From Incurvaria masculella (Eukaryota; Arthropoda; Insecta; Lepidoptera; Incurvariidae): a stretch of DNA of 64,000 nucleotides. Location: assembly GCA_946894095.1 (NCBI GenBank), contig OX335647.2:13472001-13536000 (forward strand), read 5' to 3'. Each line of letters begins with the position of its first letter. Positions within the stretch are counted from its first letter, which is position 1. Below the pieces are notes generated by a model that was not told the DNA's origin, searched no databases, and saw only the letters and a list, made by a program, of their open reading frames with translations. Made by a program: the position numbers and the translations under genes. Shown here piece after piece: positions 1 through 16,559 of the stretch.

Positions 1-761
1 CCCCCATACAAACTAGTTCGGTTGCTACTCTCGTCCTTCCATACTTGTTGTACATGTCGAAATATTTGTTATAGTAACTTTAATTTTACATTAGTTATAT
101 GTAAGTATTTAAATATCCAGTTGGTCACATGTTATTTTATCATATTTAGTTATATGTGTGTTGCGTCCATGCGTATCTGCTAGTTTTTATCTGAGAATTA
201 CAAGTACCAATATTTTGTGGTTTTTTTCTAGAAATAATTTACACATAGTTTGTATCAGGTACTAAATTTATTTGTAGGGCATTTTTATGTACGGAGCGCA
301 TCACCCTCAACGCCACAGTAGGCATTGGCATTTGCAAAGAAAATGTATTTGGTTCAAAGTCCAATGTCTGGCGTCTAGAGTTATGCCGTTTGTGCAAGCA
401 ACCAACGATTTTTATATTTTGCACACAAAATGGTTAGTGTACTGTTAATGTACACAATCATTTTGAAGTACATGTGAAAAATATCACTTTTATTTTGAAG
501 ATAATACTATTTATTTTCTCAATGTTTTACTTAATTTTTTATTAATTTAATACTCAGTTCTAGAAGTAGTAGTAGTTTGGTCGAAATTATATATGAAGCC
601 TTACTGGATGTGTAATTAAATCTGTGCACCAGCTTCAGAGAGAAACAATAATAAAATCTAACAAAAATCTGCAGAAAAAAGGTGTTTAAATCAATGTTTG
701 GCTGACAAAGGGACTTCTTTGAACTTGTTTATTTATTTATTTATTTATTTATTATAGAAAC
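1..761. other. Intergenic, no gene seen
   Basis: AT-rich. An (ATTT)n run of about 25 bp lies at 731-755 just before the first MITE. Frames are short and unrecognised. Confidence 0.5.
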
Positions 762-1314
762 TTAAGGTGGCCCAACCCGCTCATTTCCCCATACAAAAGG
801 GGAAAGAAGATCACGCCTATATTTCTTGTCAGAGATCCAAAATTGTGCTCAATATAGCTTTATTTGATTGAACTAGATGTCTGATGACCATTGGCATAGT
901 AAAATTGTGTTTGGTTTACAAGTTATAACGTCCGAAAGTTCGGATTTTTCGCGCGTTTTATACAATTACTTTGGAGGTGGATTACGCAATGATGATAAAG
1001 TAAGAACATCTTAAAAAGATTAGTTATCAGACATAGATTGTTTAATCAAGATTTATAATCTATTTGGTTTTTGTTAGATTTTTGACTACAGCGGTCGTGG
1101 TTTACTTTTAGCTATAAGTCGTTTTGAAATTAAAATTTTCGTAAATCTTACCAAATCATACACTATGCACATTGTCTTTTTTGTGGACAGGTTGCATCTT
1201 CCTCATAACGGAGCCTGTCTTATTCTTAGAAACAGAGAAGGTCCCAGAGCGCAACAGCACGGTTTTGTACCGTGCCCGCAAATGAGTTGAGGCTGCCGGG
1301 TTGGGCCACCTTAA
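762..1314 (+). mobile_element. MITE family A, TTAA-flanked, complete copy (553 bp)
   Basis: Starts TTAAGGTGGCCCAACCCG and ends CGGGTTGGGCCACCTTAA, perfect 18-bp inverted ends including TTAA on both sides. It has no coding capacity. The TTAA boundaries fit a non-autonomous piggyBac-type element, although no transposase source is in the window. Other copies: 1641-2560, 5733-6288, 15176-15723, 19258-19806, 27165-27302 and 42083-42580. Confidence 0.8.
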
Positions 1315-1640
1315 CAGCTATTTGTGCTACTTGTGTAAGGATATCTGCGTTATTGATTTAATTTGTTAAAATATTTTTATCACCATTCCACTTCTGATCA
1401 ACATTGCAACACAGGGATTTAATTCCTTTAAATGTGTCATACTTCTAACGTCCATATCTCTCTAATGGGATCCAGTTTGCATTCCATCTGTTCTTGATGA
1501 GATGGGGTTTGCAGCCCGAACTACGGGTCGGTCTGTTACATGGATAAATGATAGTAGGGAAAGATTGCTAACGTCATAAAGTATTGAATAGGGATAATAA
1601 AAGTCAACAGATGGCGTTGCAATTCACATTTGAAAATAAA

Positions 1641-2560
1641 TTAAGATGGCCCTTCCAGACGGGACTAGCTCATTTGTGGGCACGATACAAAACCGTGCTA
1701 TTGCGCTCTTGGACCTTCTCTGTTTTAAATACAAAGACAGGCTCCGTGATAAGGAGGATGCAACATGTCTACAAATCAGACAATGCGCACAGTGTTTGAT
1801 TTGGTAAGATTTACGAAAATTTTAATTACAAAACGACTTTTAGCTGAAAGTAAATCACGACCGCTGTACATAAAAAACCGGCCAAGTGCGGGTTGGATTC
1901 GCATACGAAGGGTTCCGTACCATCGTAAAAGATTAAACACAAAAAAATAACCTTTTTTTGTATGGGGACCCCCTTTAATTTTACCTATTTGTTGTTATAG
2001 CGGCAAAATAAATACACAGTCTGTGAAAATTTCAGCTGTCTATCTGTTACGGTTACTGAGATACAGCCCTGTGACAGACGGACGGACAGCGGAGGCTTAG
2101 TAATAGGGTTCCGTTGGCACCCTTTGGGTACAGAACCCTAAAACCGGCCAAGTGCGAGTCGGACTCGCACACGAAGGGTTCCGTACCATCGTAAAAAAAT
2201 GTATACAACAAAAAACTTTTTTTGTATGGGGACCCCCTTTAATTTTAATTATTTCTTAATCTTACCTATTTGTTGTTATAGCGGCAAAATAAATACACAC
2301 TCTGTGAAAATTTCAGCTGTATATCTGTTACAGTTACTGAGATACAGCCCTGTGACAGACGGACAGACGGACGGACGGACAGCGGAGGCTTAGTAATAGG
2401 GTTCCGTTTTCACCCTTTGGGTACGGAACCCTAAAAATCAAAGAAAAACCAACTTGATTATAAATCTTTTTGAAACAAGCTAGGTCTGATGACTAATCTT
2501 TTTAGATGTTGAGTAATCCACGTCCAATTGTATAAAAAGCGCGAAAAAGTTTGACAAAGC
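1641..2560 (-). mobile_element. MITE family A, reversed and truncated, split by two SINE-like copies
   Basis: Starts TTAAGATGGCCCTTCC and follows family A in reverse to about 1876. It is then interrupted by two head-to-tail SINE-like units (1877-2435) and resumes at 2437 with the expected internal sequence (GATTATAAATC). The distal end is missing. The order of insertion is therefore A first, SINE-like units later. Confidence 0.7.
1877..2435 (+). mobile_element. Two tandem SINE-like family D copies (1877-2141, 2142-2435)
   Basis: Each unit starts AAACCGGCCAAGTGCG..TCGG and ends ACGGAACCCTAAAA or similar. The 5' part is tRNA-like: CCGGCCAAGTGCGAG resembles an A box and GGGTTCCGTACC, about 40 bp later, resembles a B box. 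The units are head to tail and both sit inside a MITE family A copy. Family D copies elsewhere: 19837-20137, 21734-21960, 26574-26945, 27815-27998, 34722-35020, 37388-37636, 39576-39869. Confidence 0.6.
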
Positions 2561-3089
2561 ACCCCAAATAAAATAACTAAGTCTGACAATTAGAAATTTA
2601 ATTATTACAATATATAATTCCTTGTCTAGTGGTGTTCCTATTTTCGTTAATGTATGTTTCCTTTTCCATACAAAATAAATTGTAGAAACGGTGTCTACTC
2701 CAGATTTTTTTTGTCTAAATGTAGAAATCTCAAAGCAAATGGAATGATTTGTGAATGCATATCTGATGTTTCCGCTTATATCTAGAGATTATCTTAATTA
2801 CAAATTTCTAATGTAAAAAATATATTTTTTTATTATAATTATTCAAATAAATGATGGAATCAAAAAAATAAACAAACTATTATGAGTCTGGAGTTCTATT
2901 TGACTAAGCGGTCGCCATCTCAACGGGGATGTGTTGCCAAAGTACACTTTTTGTAGATGTCCTTGCGGTATCTTAGAAGCATGGGCATGGTTTGTTGAAC
3001 ATGGGATATATGCATTATTGTTTGCACAGGTGGTGCTGAGAACATTTTCGGACCTAGGTATGTCCGCCGTAATTATGAATAGACTAACA

Positions 3090-3625
3090 GGTCGCGATAA
3101 AAATGGTAACGATAATGTAAATGCCTGAAACCGGGTTTACAGGATAAAGACCAACCCTCTGAAGATAAATGTGTCAGTCTGCCTGCGCCAAGTGGTTGCG
3201 TTACGCAGATAAGGCGCCTGAAAAAGTAGTTATGGTGACAAAAAATATATATGATAAGGTAAATGGCTGCAAATAATTAAACATTAAAGTATCAGTATAT
3301 ACTTGCTTAGCAAAACCAAAACTAAACAAATCTTTGGTTTCATTTCATACTTATTGGTGATTTAGGTTGCAGATATTACTTTAGGTATATTTAAGTATTT
3401 AATTACGAAACCGACTAGTTATTGTTGCAAAATTAATAGGTATCAATATTTCTAGATAATCAGTATATTCAGCAGCAGGTAAATACCAACATCTTTTTTT
3501 TATAGCCAATCTAGATAACGCAACCACTTGGCGCAGGTAGACCGACATATTTAGCATCAGAGGGTTGGTCTCTAACATGTGAACCCAGATTCAGCCATTT
3601 ACCTTATCGTGACCAAAAATGTCGT
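3090..3625. mobile_element. MITE family G with about 110-bp terminal inverted repeats
   Basis: The left arm, 3090-3216 (with AGACCAACCCTCTGAAGATAAA and CTGCGCCAAGTGGTTGCGTT), is the inverted counterpart of the right arm, 3512-3625 (AACGCAACCACTTGGCGCAG ... CAGAGGGTTGGTCT ... TTATCGTGACC). The AT-rich interior of about 300 bp has no coding potential. Only one copy was seen. Confidence 0.6.
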
Positions 3626-3774
3626 GACCTCCCGGAATAGAAATACAGCACTGGACCGAGAACTGACACTCGAGGAACTCCAGCTCGACACTTACGGAAG
3701 AATATTAGTCACCTTCGCCTAGAATTACCAAATCTCTAAATAAACCGGTGTCATCATATGCACAGTATGGAGCA

Positions 3775-4190
3775 GCACTTTCCTAACCTTGTACAGGAGA
3801 CCTTGTGACAAACTCGGTCGAAGGCCTGTACATCCAAGAAGACGGCAGAGCACTATAAATTATTATAAGGCACAACAATAATAATACACATCTGCCAGCA
3901 CTTGACGAGGGCTGTGTACAAAGTACTACTGAGAAGCAATGTATGGTAAAAACACACATGAACATTGAAATAGTCCTGATGACGCCTCCGTCGGGGGAGG
4001 CGATACATCTCGGCCCAGAGCGACATCGCGCGATTTGAATACACGGGGGCTGTGAAAACCAAGCCAGCCGGCCACATGCTTGTTCGCACAACGTTAAAAG
4101 GAGCCCAGGTTGTAATTTAGGTGAAATACATTTGGAGGGATATCTACAGTATACCGGCCCTATAGATAAAGGATCCAAAGCATCGGTTGG
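3775..4190. repeat. Old interspersed repeat L, first copy
   Basis: CCCAGGTTGTAATTTAGGTG and GGCCCTATAGATAAAGGATC recur at 8700-8866 and 35125-35275. Open frames here are not recognisable, so it is probably degraded retroelement 3' sequence. Confidence 0.4.
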
Positions 4191-4440
4191 TTCTAATTTG
4201 GGATTCTAAAACGAAAACATCAGTGGTGGAGCGTGGCACCAGTGGCACACCCCGCCGAAAGCCACGAGGGCACTACTTCTGAAAGTCACTACTGTTTTGT
4301 ATTTTCCTAGTCTGTGAAATAGATTAGCTGTCTATCTGTAGCACTCTTAGGCCTGGATTCCAACACAGCGGAGATGCTTAGCAACTAGGGTGTTTCCAAC
4401 AAAACTGCGGGATTGGTACAGGCTAGACTTATCTAGCCAC

Positions 4441-4788
4441 TCAGGACTCCCTATCGTCTTCGCTTCCTGCTTCAGAGGGACAGCTTAACTGTTTTGATTG
4501 CGCTGAACAAATATTTGACATCTCCTGTCCTCTTTGCTCAATCGTGTCCAAGCGGAGACGAGATGTGTAAATAATGGAAATTCTATCCCATCGAAATAGG
4601 TTACTCGGGTCAGTGAAAGTTAGGTATAATTTGAGCAGCTCGGGAGACAAGCTGTACGTTATGGATTCCACTTCAACGTGGAGGGATGCAAAGTCACCCT
4701 GCATTCTAGTCTGCAGGTGTAAGCAAAATGTGGATTCCATGTTTTCCTTATCTACATACTTTCCAAATATATTAGTGCAAGTTTCCAC
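4441..4788 (-). CDS. Unrecognised open frame, 115 codons
   Basis: Starts METCTNIFGKYVDKEN and ends EAGSEDDRES. Acidic C-terminus, no transmembrane segment and no motif I recognise. A plus-strand frame overlaps it (4574-4804). It lies between repeat debris and the RpL23A 3' end and may be a retroelement gag-like remnant or chance. Confidence 0.15.
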   Translation of the reverse strand: METCTNIFGKYVDKENMESTFCLHLQTRMQGDFASLHVEVESITYSLSPELLKLYLTFTDPSNLFRWDRISIIYTSRLRLDTIEQRGQEMSNICSAQSKQLSCPSEAGSEDDRES

Positions 4789-4976
4789 TTGGAATTATGT
4801 GTGAAAAGCGAGTATTCATTTAATTTTATCTTCTAGCGCTGTGTTCTGCAAGGGAATGCAGCGTTTGGACATTCTCGCCTTGTGATATCAAGTCGATGGA
4901 TCCTAATGTTCAATCCAAAGTTATTCTGGGATCTGTATAAGGTTTATGGATATATTCTAATAAAGCAAGAATTAAT

Positions 4977-4982
4977 TTTATT
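4977..4982 (-). terminator. Polyadenylation signal of RpL23A
   Basis: AATAAA on the minus strand, 40 nt after the TAA stop at 5024-5022. It implies a very short 3' UTR, which is normal for ribosomal protein mRNAs. Confidence 0.7.
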
Positions 4983-5021
4983 TTTATATTTTCTTAAGGA
5001 ATAATGTACATATAAGAATGC

Positions 5022-10481
<5,460 letters not shown>

Positions 10482-10506
10482 CGTGATAAAAAGATGGAGG
10501 CGCAGC

Positions 10507-10514
10507 GGAAAAGA
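10507..10514 (-). promoter_or_regulatory. Candidate TCT/TOP initiator of RpL23A
   Basis: On the minus strand this reads TCTTTTCC, a pyrimidine tract of the kind that marks transcription starts of animal ribosomal protein genes. If C at 10513 is +1, the 5' leader is 32 nt. A second tract, CCTTTCC at 10581-10575, and a TATA-like TTTATAAGG near 10610-10602 lie further upstream, so the exact start is uncertain. TOP-type starts usually give TOR-dependent translation; that is family knowledge, not shown here. Confidence 0.45.
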
Positions 10515-10904
10515 CTGCCATAGACAAAACTACACAACAAAATGTTCATTATGTTTTAGTGTGTTTTTCGGCATGGAAAGGCAAAAGCTTTCGCTATACA
10601 GCCTTATAAAAATGTTCAATCTACCATGATGGTTCGATTTGAAGTGTTAATTATTAAAGTGATCCCGGCGAATAAAAGCGCCCAGAATTAGATTGCATGA
10701 CACATCAAAAACGGTAATGGACTGGTCAAAATGTGACACACAGTAGCACACATCGTACCCTACCTCCAAAGCGTGAACATGGCGTCATATAGCTCATGGT
10801 ACGCCATTTTGAGAGCTGTCAGCGCGAATCGTAACAGTTGTAAACGCGCTTTCGGTAACCTAAGTTGAAATCTGACCACGTTGTACTCCGCTGGCTACCA
10901 AAAA

Positions 10905-11050
10905 CTGGAAATAGAGCGAGATATAACCACAGAATACAGGCTGATTAATCAAGTGTACCTTCAGCATATGTACTCAGGAAAGCGAAAACGAGTTATTATA
11001 GCGGTAGTTAGCATTGAGACGCTCTCGCCTGACGTCATCAAATATCAAAT
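10905..11050. repeat. Left arm of a diverged inverted pair with 13366-13490
   Basis: The reverse complement of this segment shares TTTGATGACGTCAGGCGA, TTTTCGCTTTC.TGAGTA and TATTCTGTGGT in order with 13366-13490. The two arms bracket 2.3 kb that contains two foldback elements. Confidence 0.45.
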
Positions 11051-11230
11051 GTTATTATTATCATAATTGATAGTATACACTAGCAGCTTTAAGCTGTCGC
11101 GTGAACTTTTTTTTTAATATTTTGAGTGCACTATTATTAATGTGTTTTAAGTTAAGAAAATTCTTTTAAGGTGTTTGTCTATCTGTTTGGAAGAAAGTAC
11201 TTCCTTGGGTTTGAATTATACCTGGTTTGA

Positions 11231-11470
11231 TTAAGCTTTAGCAAATGGCCACGAAGTCCCGTTTTTTTTCATTGCGAACAAGGATTTCAGTTTAAGCACA
11301 TCATAGTGGTTATTAAGTATTTTAAAAGTTTCAATGAGGACTCCTCTTTTTCTTCTTTGGTCAAATGTGGTAAGACCGAGTGCTTCAAGACGATCTTCAT
11401 TGGACTTATTTCTCAAGGCTAGTACCATTTTGGTAGCTCGTCTTTGCACTCTCTCTAGGATGCGATATTT
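11231..11470 (-). pseudogene. Decayed LINE C-terminal fragment (CR1/L2-like)
   Basis: The minus strand reads ILERVQRRATKMVLALRN and then LGLTTFDQRRKRGVLIETFK. This is the well-known C-terminal signature of CR1/L2/Jockey-type reverse transcriptase ORFs. No RT core is present. The fragment ends beside the foldback element starting at 11505. Confidence 0.7.
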
Positions 11471-11504
11471 TTTTTAATAGAGTTTGAAAGCTTTTGCTTT
11501 CATA

Positions 11505-11956
11505 ATAGACCCGCAGGAAAGCTAAAGCGAAAAGTTCTCGTGTTCGGTTGTGTCAAACTTCTCTGGTATTCAGAGTGGGCGGACTAACTTTTGTGCGCGG
11601 ATTATTACCGGACTAAACCAATTTATGTATGGTTAGTCCGGTGCTATTCCCGTACTATTATCTGGCTTATTTGTTTACTAGATATATAGCGATTTAGATT
11701 TATTTTAAGTAAAAAGACAAATGTTATTACATTTTGTTTGAGACGATTTTGGTGTCATCCGTCAGTTGACTCGTATTTACATTCCACATGACAGTCGTAT
11801 TCAGAGTGAACCTGCTAAAACGTAGTACGGGATTAGCACCAGACAATCCATACAAAACCCGGATCCATACAAGTCCGGCAATAATCCGCGCACTAGACTA
11901 TTGTTTGCTAGCAGCGAACACAAGAACTTTCGCTTTAGTTTCCTTGGGGGTCTACT
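11505..11956. mobile_element. Foldback MITE family I (about 450 bp)
   Basis: Left arm TAGACCCGCAGGAAAGCTAAAGCG ... GCGGATTATTACCGGAC ... GGTGCTATTCCCGTACTA; right arm AGTACGGGATTAGCACCAG ... GTCCGGCAATAATCCGCGC ... CTTTAGTTTCCTTGGGGGTCTA. The arms pair over most of their length. A related stretch lies at 33120-33245. Confidence 0.6.
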
Positions 11957-12049
11957 CAAGATATTCTCACGGTCACTCACCGGTGAGTCACAAAACTTTG
12001 GTACTCCGTCGATGACAGCCACGAGTCACCCTAGTGTTGTTCCTCTCTA

Positions 12050-13342
12050 AGCCCCGGTTGCACGTACCGTTCTGCACGTCAACATCACCGTCAACGTATG
12101 ATTAAAGACTGATCAGTCAAAATTTGCGTTGCACGAAACTTAAACATTACCTTGATCGCTGATGTTAACTGCTAATCGTAAACACTCCCGACCCATTGAT
12201 CACCGTCAAAATCACGATCAAATAATAATTCAAAGTATCATAAGTTACTATTTTTATATTATTGTAGTCTTATTGGACCTTAAATAATAGGCAAACGTCG
12301 CCATTAATGGAATGCAATGCTTTGTTTTTCATAATTATTAGCCTGGCACTCGGTTCCACACATTAAAAATTTCGGCGCCATATCTATGTAATCTGTGGTG
12401 CTACCAACAGCTGATAGCAAGCCGACATATTGGGCGCTAGTAACGCCACCCCGCGGCTCCAAGAGCAACTGTTTTGTTTGTTAGTACGAATGGTTGACGC
12501 TAGATGGTGCTTCGATTGTGCCTGTCCCTTTCTGTTTATGTACTGTGGGAGAAGGGCAGTACTATGTCAGCTCAGGCGGTGCTAAGAGTTGCCATACAGC
12601 AAACATTTTTGCCGATTGTTTCGAGGGACTATTTGTGGTCTGACTCCTGGCAAGCTAACTTTGACGAAAATATGTTACGTGCAACGGTATATTATCAGAA
12701 AGAGGCAGACACAATTGTAGCACCATCTAGCGTCAATCATTCGTACTAACAAACAAAACAGTTGCTCTTGGAGCCGCGGGGTGGCGCTACTAGCGCCCAA
12801 TATGTCGGCTTGCTATCAGCTGTTGGTAGCACCATAGATTACCTAGATTTGGCGCCGACATTTTTAATCCGTGAAACCGAGTGCCAGGCTAAAAACAAAG
12901 CATTGTATTCCATTAATGGCGACGTTTGCCTATTATTTAAGGTCCAATAAAACTGCAAAAATGTAAAAATTGGGACTTTTGACACTTTGAATTATTGATT
13001 CAAAGTGAAAACTCGTGATTTTTAAGGTGATCAATGGGTCGGGAGTGATTACGATTAGCGGTTAACATTAGCGATCAACGTAATGGTTAAGCCCCGATTG
13101 CACGGAGAGACGGCCGAGTTAATCAATGTTCAAACACGTCACTTTTAGTGAACCGCACGGAGTTGCTTCCATACTGTACATACAAAGTGACGTGTTTAAT
13201 CATACGTTGACGTTGATTTTGATTTTTTGTGCTTTTGTGCACTCGACCCTAAGTTTCGTGCAACGCAAATTTTGACTGATCAGTCTTTAATCATACGTTG
13301 ACGCTGATGTTGACGTGCAGGACGGTACGTGCAACCGGGGCT
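12050..13342. mobile_element. Large foldback element with arms of about 480-650 bp (1.29 kb)
   Basis: The left end AGCCCCGGTTGCACGTACCG matches the right end CGGTACGTGCAACCGGGGCT. The arms stay collinear inward through GATTAAAGACTGATCAGTC, GGCAAACGTCGCCATTAATGG, GCTGATAGCAAGCCGACATA, CCGCGGCTCCAAGAGCAACTG and TAGTACGAATG..TTGACGCTAGATGGTGC. The central spacer is about 160 bp (12530-12695). The right arm is longer because of an internal insertion near 13090-13200. The spacer has no recognisable protein. RNA across the element would form a very long hairpin. Confidence 0.8.
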
Positions 13343-13365
13343 GAATATGCTGAATACTGTTGTTG

Positions 13366-13490
13366 ATGTTTGATGACGTCAGGCGAAATCATTTCACGTT
13401 TAACTGCGACTTACTCATTTTCGCTTTCTTGAGTAGATTTGCATCTGAATCTCATTGACTTTTCTATTTATATTCTGTGGTCTTGTACTG
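13366..13490. repeat. Right arm of the diverged inverted pair with 10905-11050
   Basis: TTGATGACGTCAGGCGAAAT, CATTTTCGCTTTCTTGAGTAG and ATATTCTGTGGTC match the reverse complement of 10905-11050. Each arm contains a perfect TGACGTCA palindrome. Confidence 0.45.
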
Positions 13491-14380
13491 ACGTCACTCT
13501 GAGTACTGACTACTGACGGACGACGAATTGTACATATTTCATTCTTTCAAAAGTTAGTTTAGTTGTGTCAGTTCCGTACGGTGTTATCGCCTGAGGGTCT
13601 GGTTAATAGTAATCAGATGTTTCGCGTTTCTATCTCAGAAATACCAGAATAACAGTGCAGTGTTGTTAGCTAGCGCCGTCCACAAACTTCTGCTCTTGCA
13701 AGTTAGTTTTTTTTCTTTTTTTCTTGCCTTATTTAGTGGTAAAGTTTGAAACGATTGTTTCAAGTATATATCCGAGGTGCCCAAACGAAATGATATTAGT
13801 ATGCCTGAAATCTTATTTTGTTTTCATTAGCTTCTGTGCTGATATTACTTTTTACTTTACATAAGGGGGAAAACTTTTAAGTATTGTACGTGTCCAATAC
13901 ATACTATGTACACCATGGATTAGCACCGACTATTTAATTATACATTGATAAAATATCTGCATCTGATTTTTTTCAAAAACGATACTTGCTATTAGCTAAC
14001 CTGCTAATGAATGCTGCATTTAATTCAATAATTGCTTTGTTAAAAGGTTTTCAGGCAATATTTTTAGCCAGAAGCTTTTAGCAAGTTGCGCAACTTGCAG
14101 CAACTCTGGCGTTTTCGACGTCATGACAAAATCCAGCAACTCTGGAAACCCATTTTATGGGAAAGTATGACCCCTTGGCGAGAAATATAGATAAACATAT
14201 AGCAATTCAGGAATAGGTATGGTGCTTACACAAAAACTCCTGTCCCTCAGTCATAGAAGACATCACTTTTGCCGCTGTAACTAAGATTGTAATGCATACT
14301 ATAAAAAAAAGAAAAGAAAAATAATGTAGGTGTGCGACTTGCTTACCACTGTTGTAGCAGGAAATAAGCATGGATATTTT
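13491..14380. other. Intergenic, mostly featureless
   Basis: AT-rich. A stretch at 14090-14160 (CAACTTGCAGCAACTCTGGC, GTCATGACAAAATCCAGCAA) recurs in diverged form at 14758-14825, so it is part of a dispersed repeat. Nothing coding is seen. Confidence 0.4.
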
Positions 14381-14382
14381 TT

Positions 14383-14735
14383 ACAGCTCGTAGTAAGAGG
14401 CTAGAGGACTTGCCTTTCATGCGAGAGATTATGGGTTCTAGTCCTCGCCCCGGTCAAGGTCCACTTTCTCTTTCTGAATTGGATAGATGCATTTCTTTAC
14501 GAATTCGAGCTGTTCCATGGTTCGGAACCCATGTAAAACTTTTGGTTTAGGTTTAGGTGTAAAACCCCTTCCCCTACTTGGTGGTAGGGTTAAGCCCGCC
14601 CAGGATGGCACCACCGCATTGGATGAAACTTTGGTTGAAGCGGCTATGAAATTTTTTCCGTGATTTACATCGAGTTCAGTGTAGCCGTGCTCCTAAAGGA
14701 AGGTCCTTGCATGGCACGTATCATCATAACGGTAG
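14383..14735 (+). mobile_element. SINE family E, near full-length copy
   Basis: Degenerate A box (TCGTAGTAAGAGGCTAGAGG), B box (TGGGTTCTAGTCC), then the family body GGTTCGGAACCCATGTAAAA and GGTGGTAGGGTTAAGCCCG to GGTCCTTGCATGGCAC. Confidence 0.65.
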
Positions 14736-15175
14736 TACACCGGCAACTAAATTGCTCAACTTGCAGTAATCTTTGTCGATTTCGTCGTCATGACAACATT
14801 CAGCAATCTCTGGCAACATGGTTTATGGACAAGCACGGAACCATTCATGGAGCAATCAATTGCCCACATGTGCTGAGCAAGTGCACGGCTAGGTGGCAAT
14901 TTGACAAACAACTCACTGGAGACACGAAAAGTATGGAGCGATTTGGAGCAATCACGCTCCATATCGGTGGGATAATTGCCGAAAATGTCTTGGGGTTGCT
15001 CTATATTGCTCCACTGTGTTAGACAACAGTTGCCCAACAATAAATTGCCTCAAAAATTGCCCGTGTACCAAAGCACCTTTAGGATACCTGTTTCAAAATC
15101 GTCTTATCCACACACCCATTTTTTTCACCAAGTGGTGCTGTTCAATCGCTTAAAATAACTGTTTACGCTGAACTA

Positions 15176-15723
15176 TTAAGGTAGCCCAACCCGGCGGGAC
15201 TAACTCATTCGCGGGCACGGTACAAAACCGTGCCGTTGCGCTCTGAAACCTTCTCTGTTTCAAAGAAAAAGACAGGTTCGGTGATAAGGAAGATGCAACA
15301 TGTCCACAAAAAAGACAATGTGCATAGTGTATGATTTGGTAAGATTTACGAAATTTTTTATTACAAAACGACTTATAGCTAAAAGTAAACCATGACCGCT
15401 GTAGTCAAAAATCTAACAAAAACCAAATAGATTATAAATCTTGATTAAATAAGCTATTTCTGTTGATTAATCTTTTTAAGGTGTTCTCACTTTATCATTA
15501 CGTAATCTACCTCCAAAGTTATTGCATAAAACGCACAAAAAAATCGAACTTTCGGACCTTATAACTTAGAAACCAAACAAAATTTTACATCCAACGGTCA
15601 TCAGACATCTAATTCGATCAAATAAAGCTATTTCAAGCAAAATTTGGGATCTCTGACAAGAAATATGGGCGTGATCTTCTTTCCCCGTTTGTATGGGGAG
15701 TTGAGCGGGATGGCCCACCTTAA
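15176..15723 (-). mobile_element. MITE family A, complete reversed copy (548 bp)
   Basis: Bounded by TTAAGGTAGCCCAACCCG and CGGGATGGCCCACCTTAA. The interior is the reverse complement of 762-1314. It is the intact reference against which the nested insertion at 1877 can be placed. Confidence 0.8.
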
Positions 15724-16202
15724 GGCTCATTTATAGTTACTACCCTAATACATTAATAGTAATGAATGATATGACTGAATTTTAACTGAGCTAAAATAGA
15801 GAACAGTTAAATATTATTTCTTCAGTGTAGGATGCTAAAAATACCCAGTGCTGCTCTTGACCAACTTTTATTTACCTATCCATATTATGTAGGATGCCTC
15901 CAGTGAGGACTCTTTATACATGAGTTTAGCGTCGATCTTGGCATGCCTACATTCTTAAAGAAACTGTGGTGCGACTTCGCTGATAGTCCTCTTGCTCCGA
16001 TTTCAACAGCATGCAATTTCGTTTTTAACCCATTTCGGTCTCCTAAATTACAGTATTTGTTTACTTTGAAGCTGTGTTCCTCAGAAACTCTAATTCCCCA
16101 TCGAACTGTATGTTTCACAAGTACTGCATGCTTTTCGCTGGTCCGGTCTGTATGCAGGGGGTACACAGATTTCTGAAGGCATCTGAAAGTGATTCTTATG
16201 AT

Positions 16203-16315
16203 TTTTTTTATGTAACTGGACATGGATGGCTAATACCAACTGACCGTCAGATATTAGCCTAACATACCACATGGGAACTAGGTGCCATGCCGGGGCCTTC
16301 TTTATCCCTCCATCA
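16203..16315 (-). mobile_element. SINE family E, 3' fragment
   Basis: GTAACTGGACATGGATGGC, then ATATTAGCCTAACATACCAC and AACTAGGTGCCATGCC match the 3' end of the family. Confidence 0.5.
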
Positions 16316-16559
16316 ACCATTGCCAATCATTTTCTGCCCCTATTATTGATAAAGTTTTGAAAGTTTTGCTATCCAGCAGCCAGGTTCTCCAGGTTTAAAA
16401 CAGTTTAGTAAGTAGCCATAACGGTTTCGCTTGTTCTCAGTCCGTGCAATGAATCGACTGATGCCCTCTCTGATTATTTGGAGGACTCTGTAGCCCCTAT
16501 TCCTACTATATTAGCCTATCTCAAGCAATAAGTATCGAAACACCCAAACATACAGAACT

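Noticed and set aside
3783..4178. 131-codon minus-strand frame as a gene
   Set aside because: Overlaps a second open frame on the same strand and contains repeat L found at two other loci; Cys/Ser-rich product without homology I recognise.
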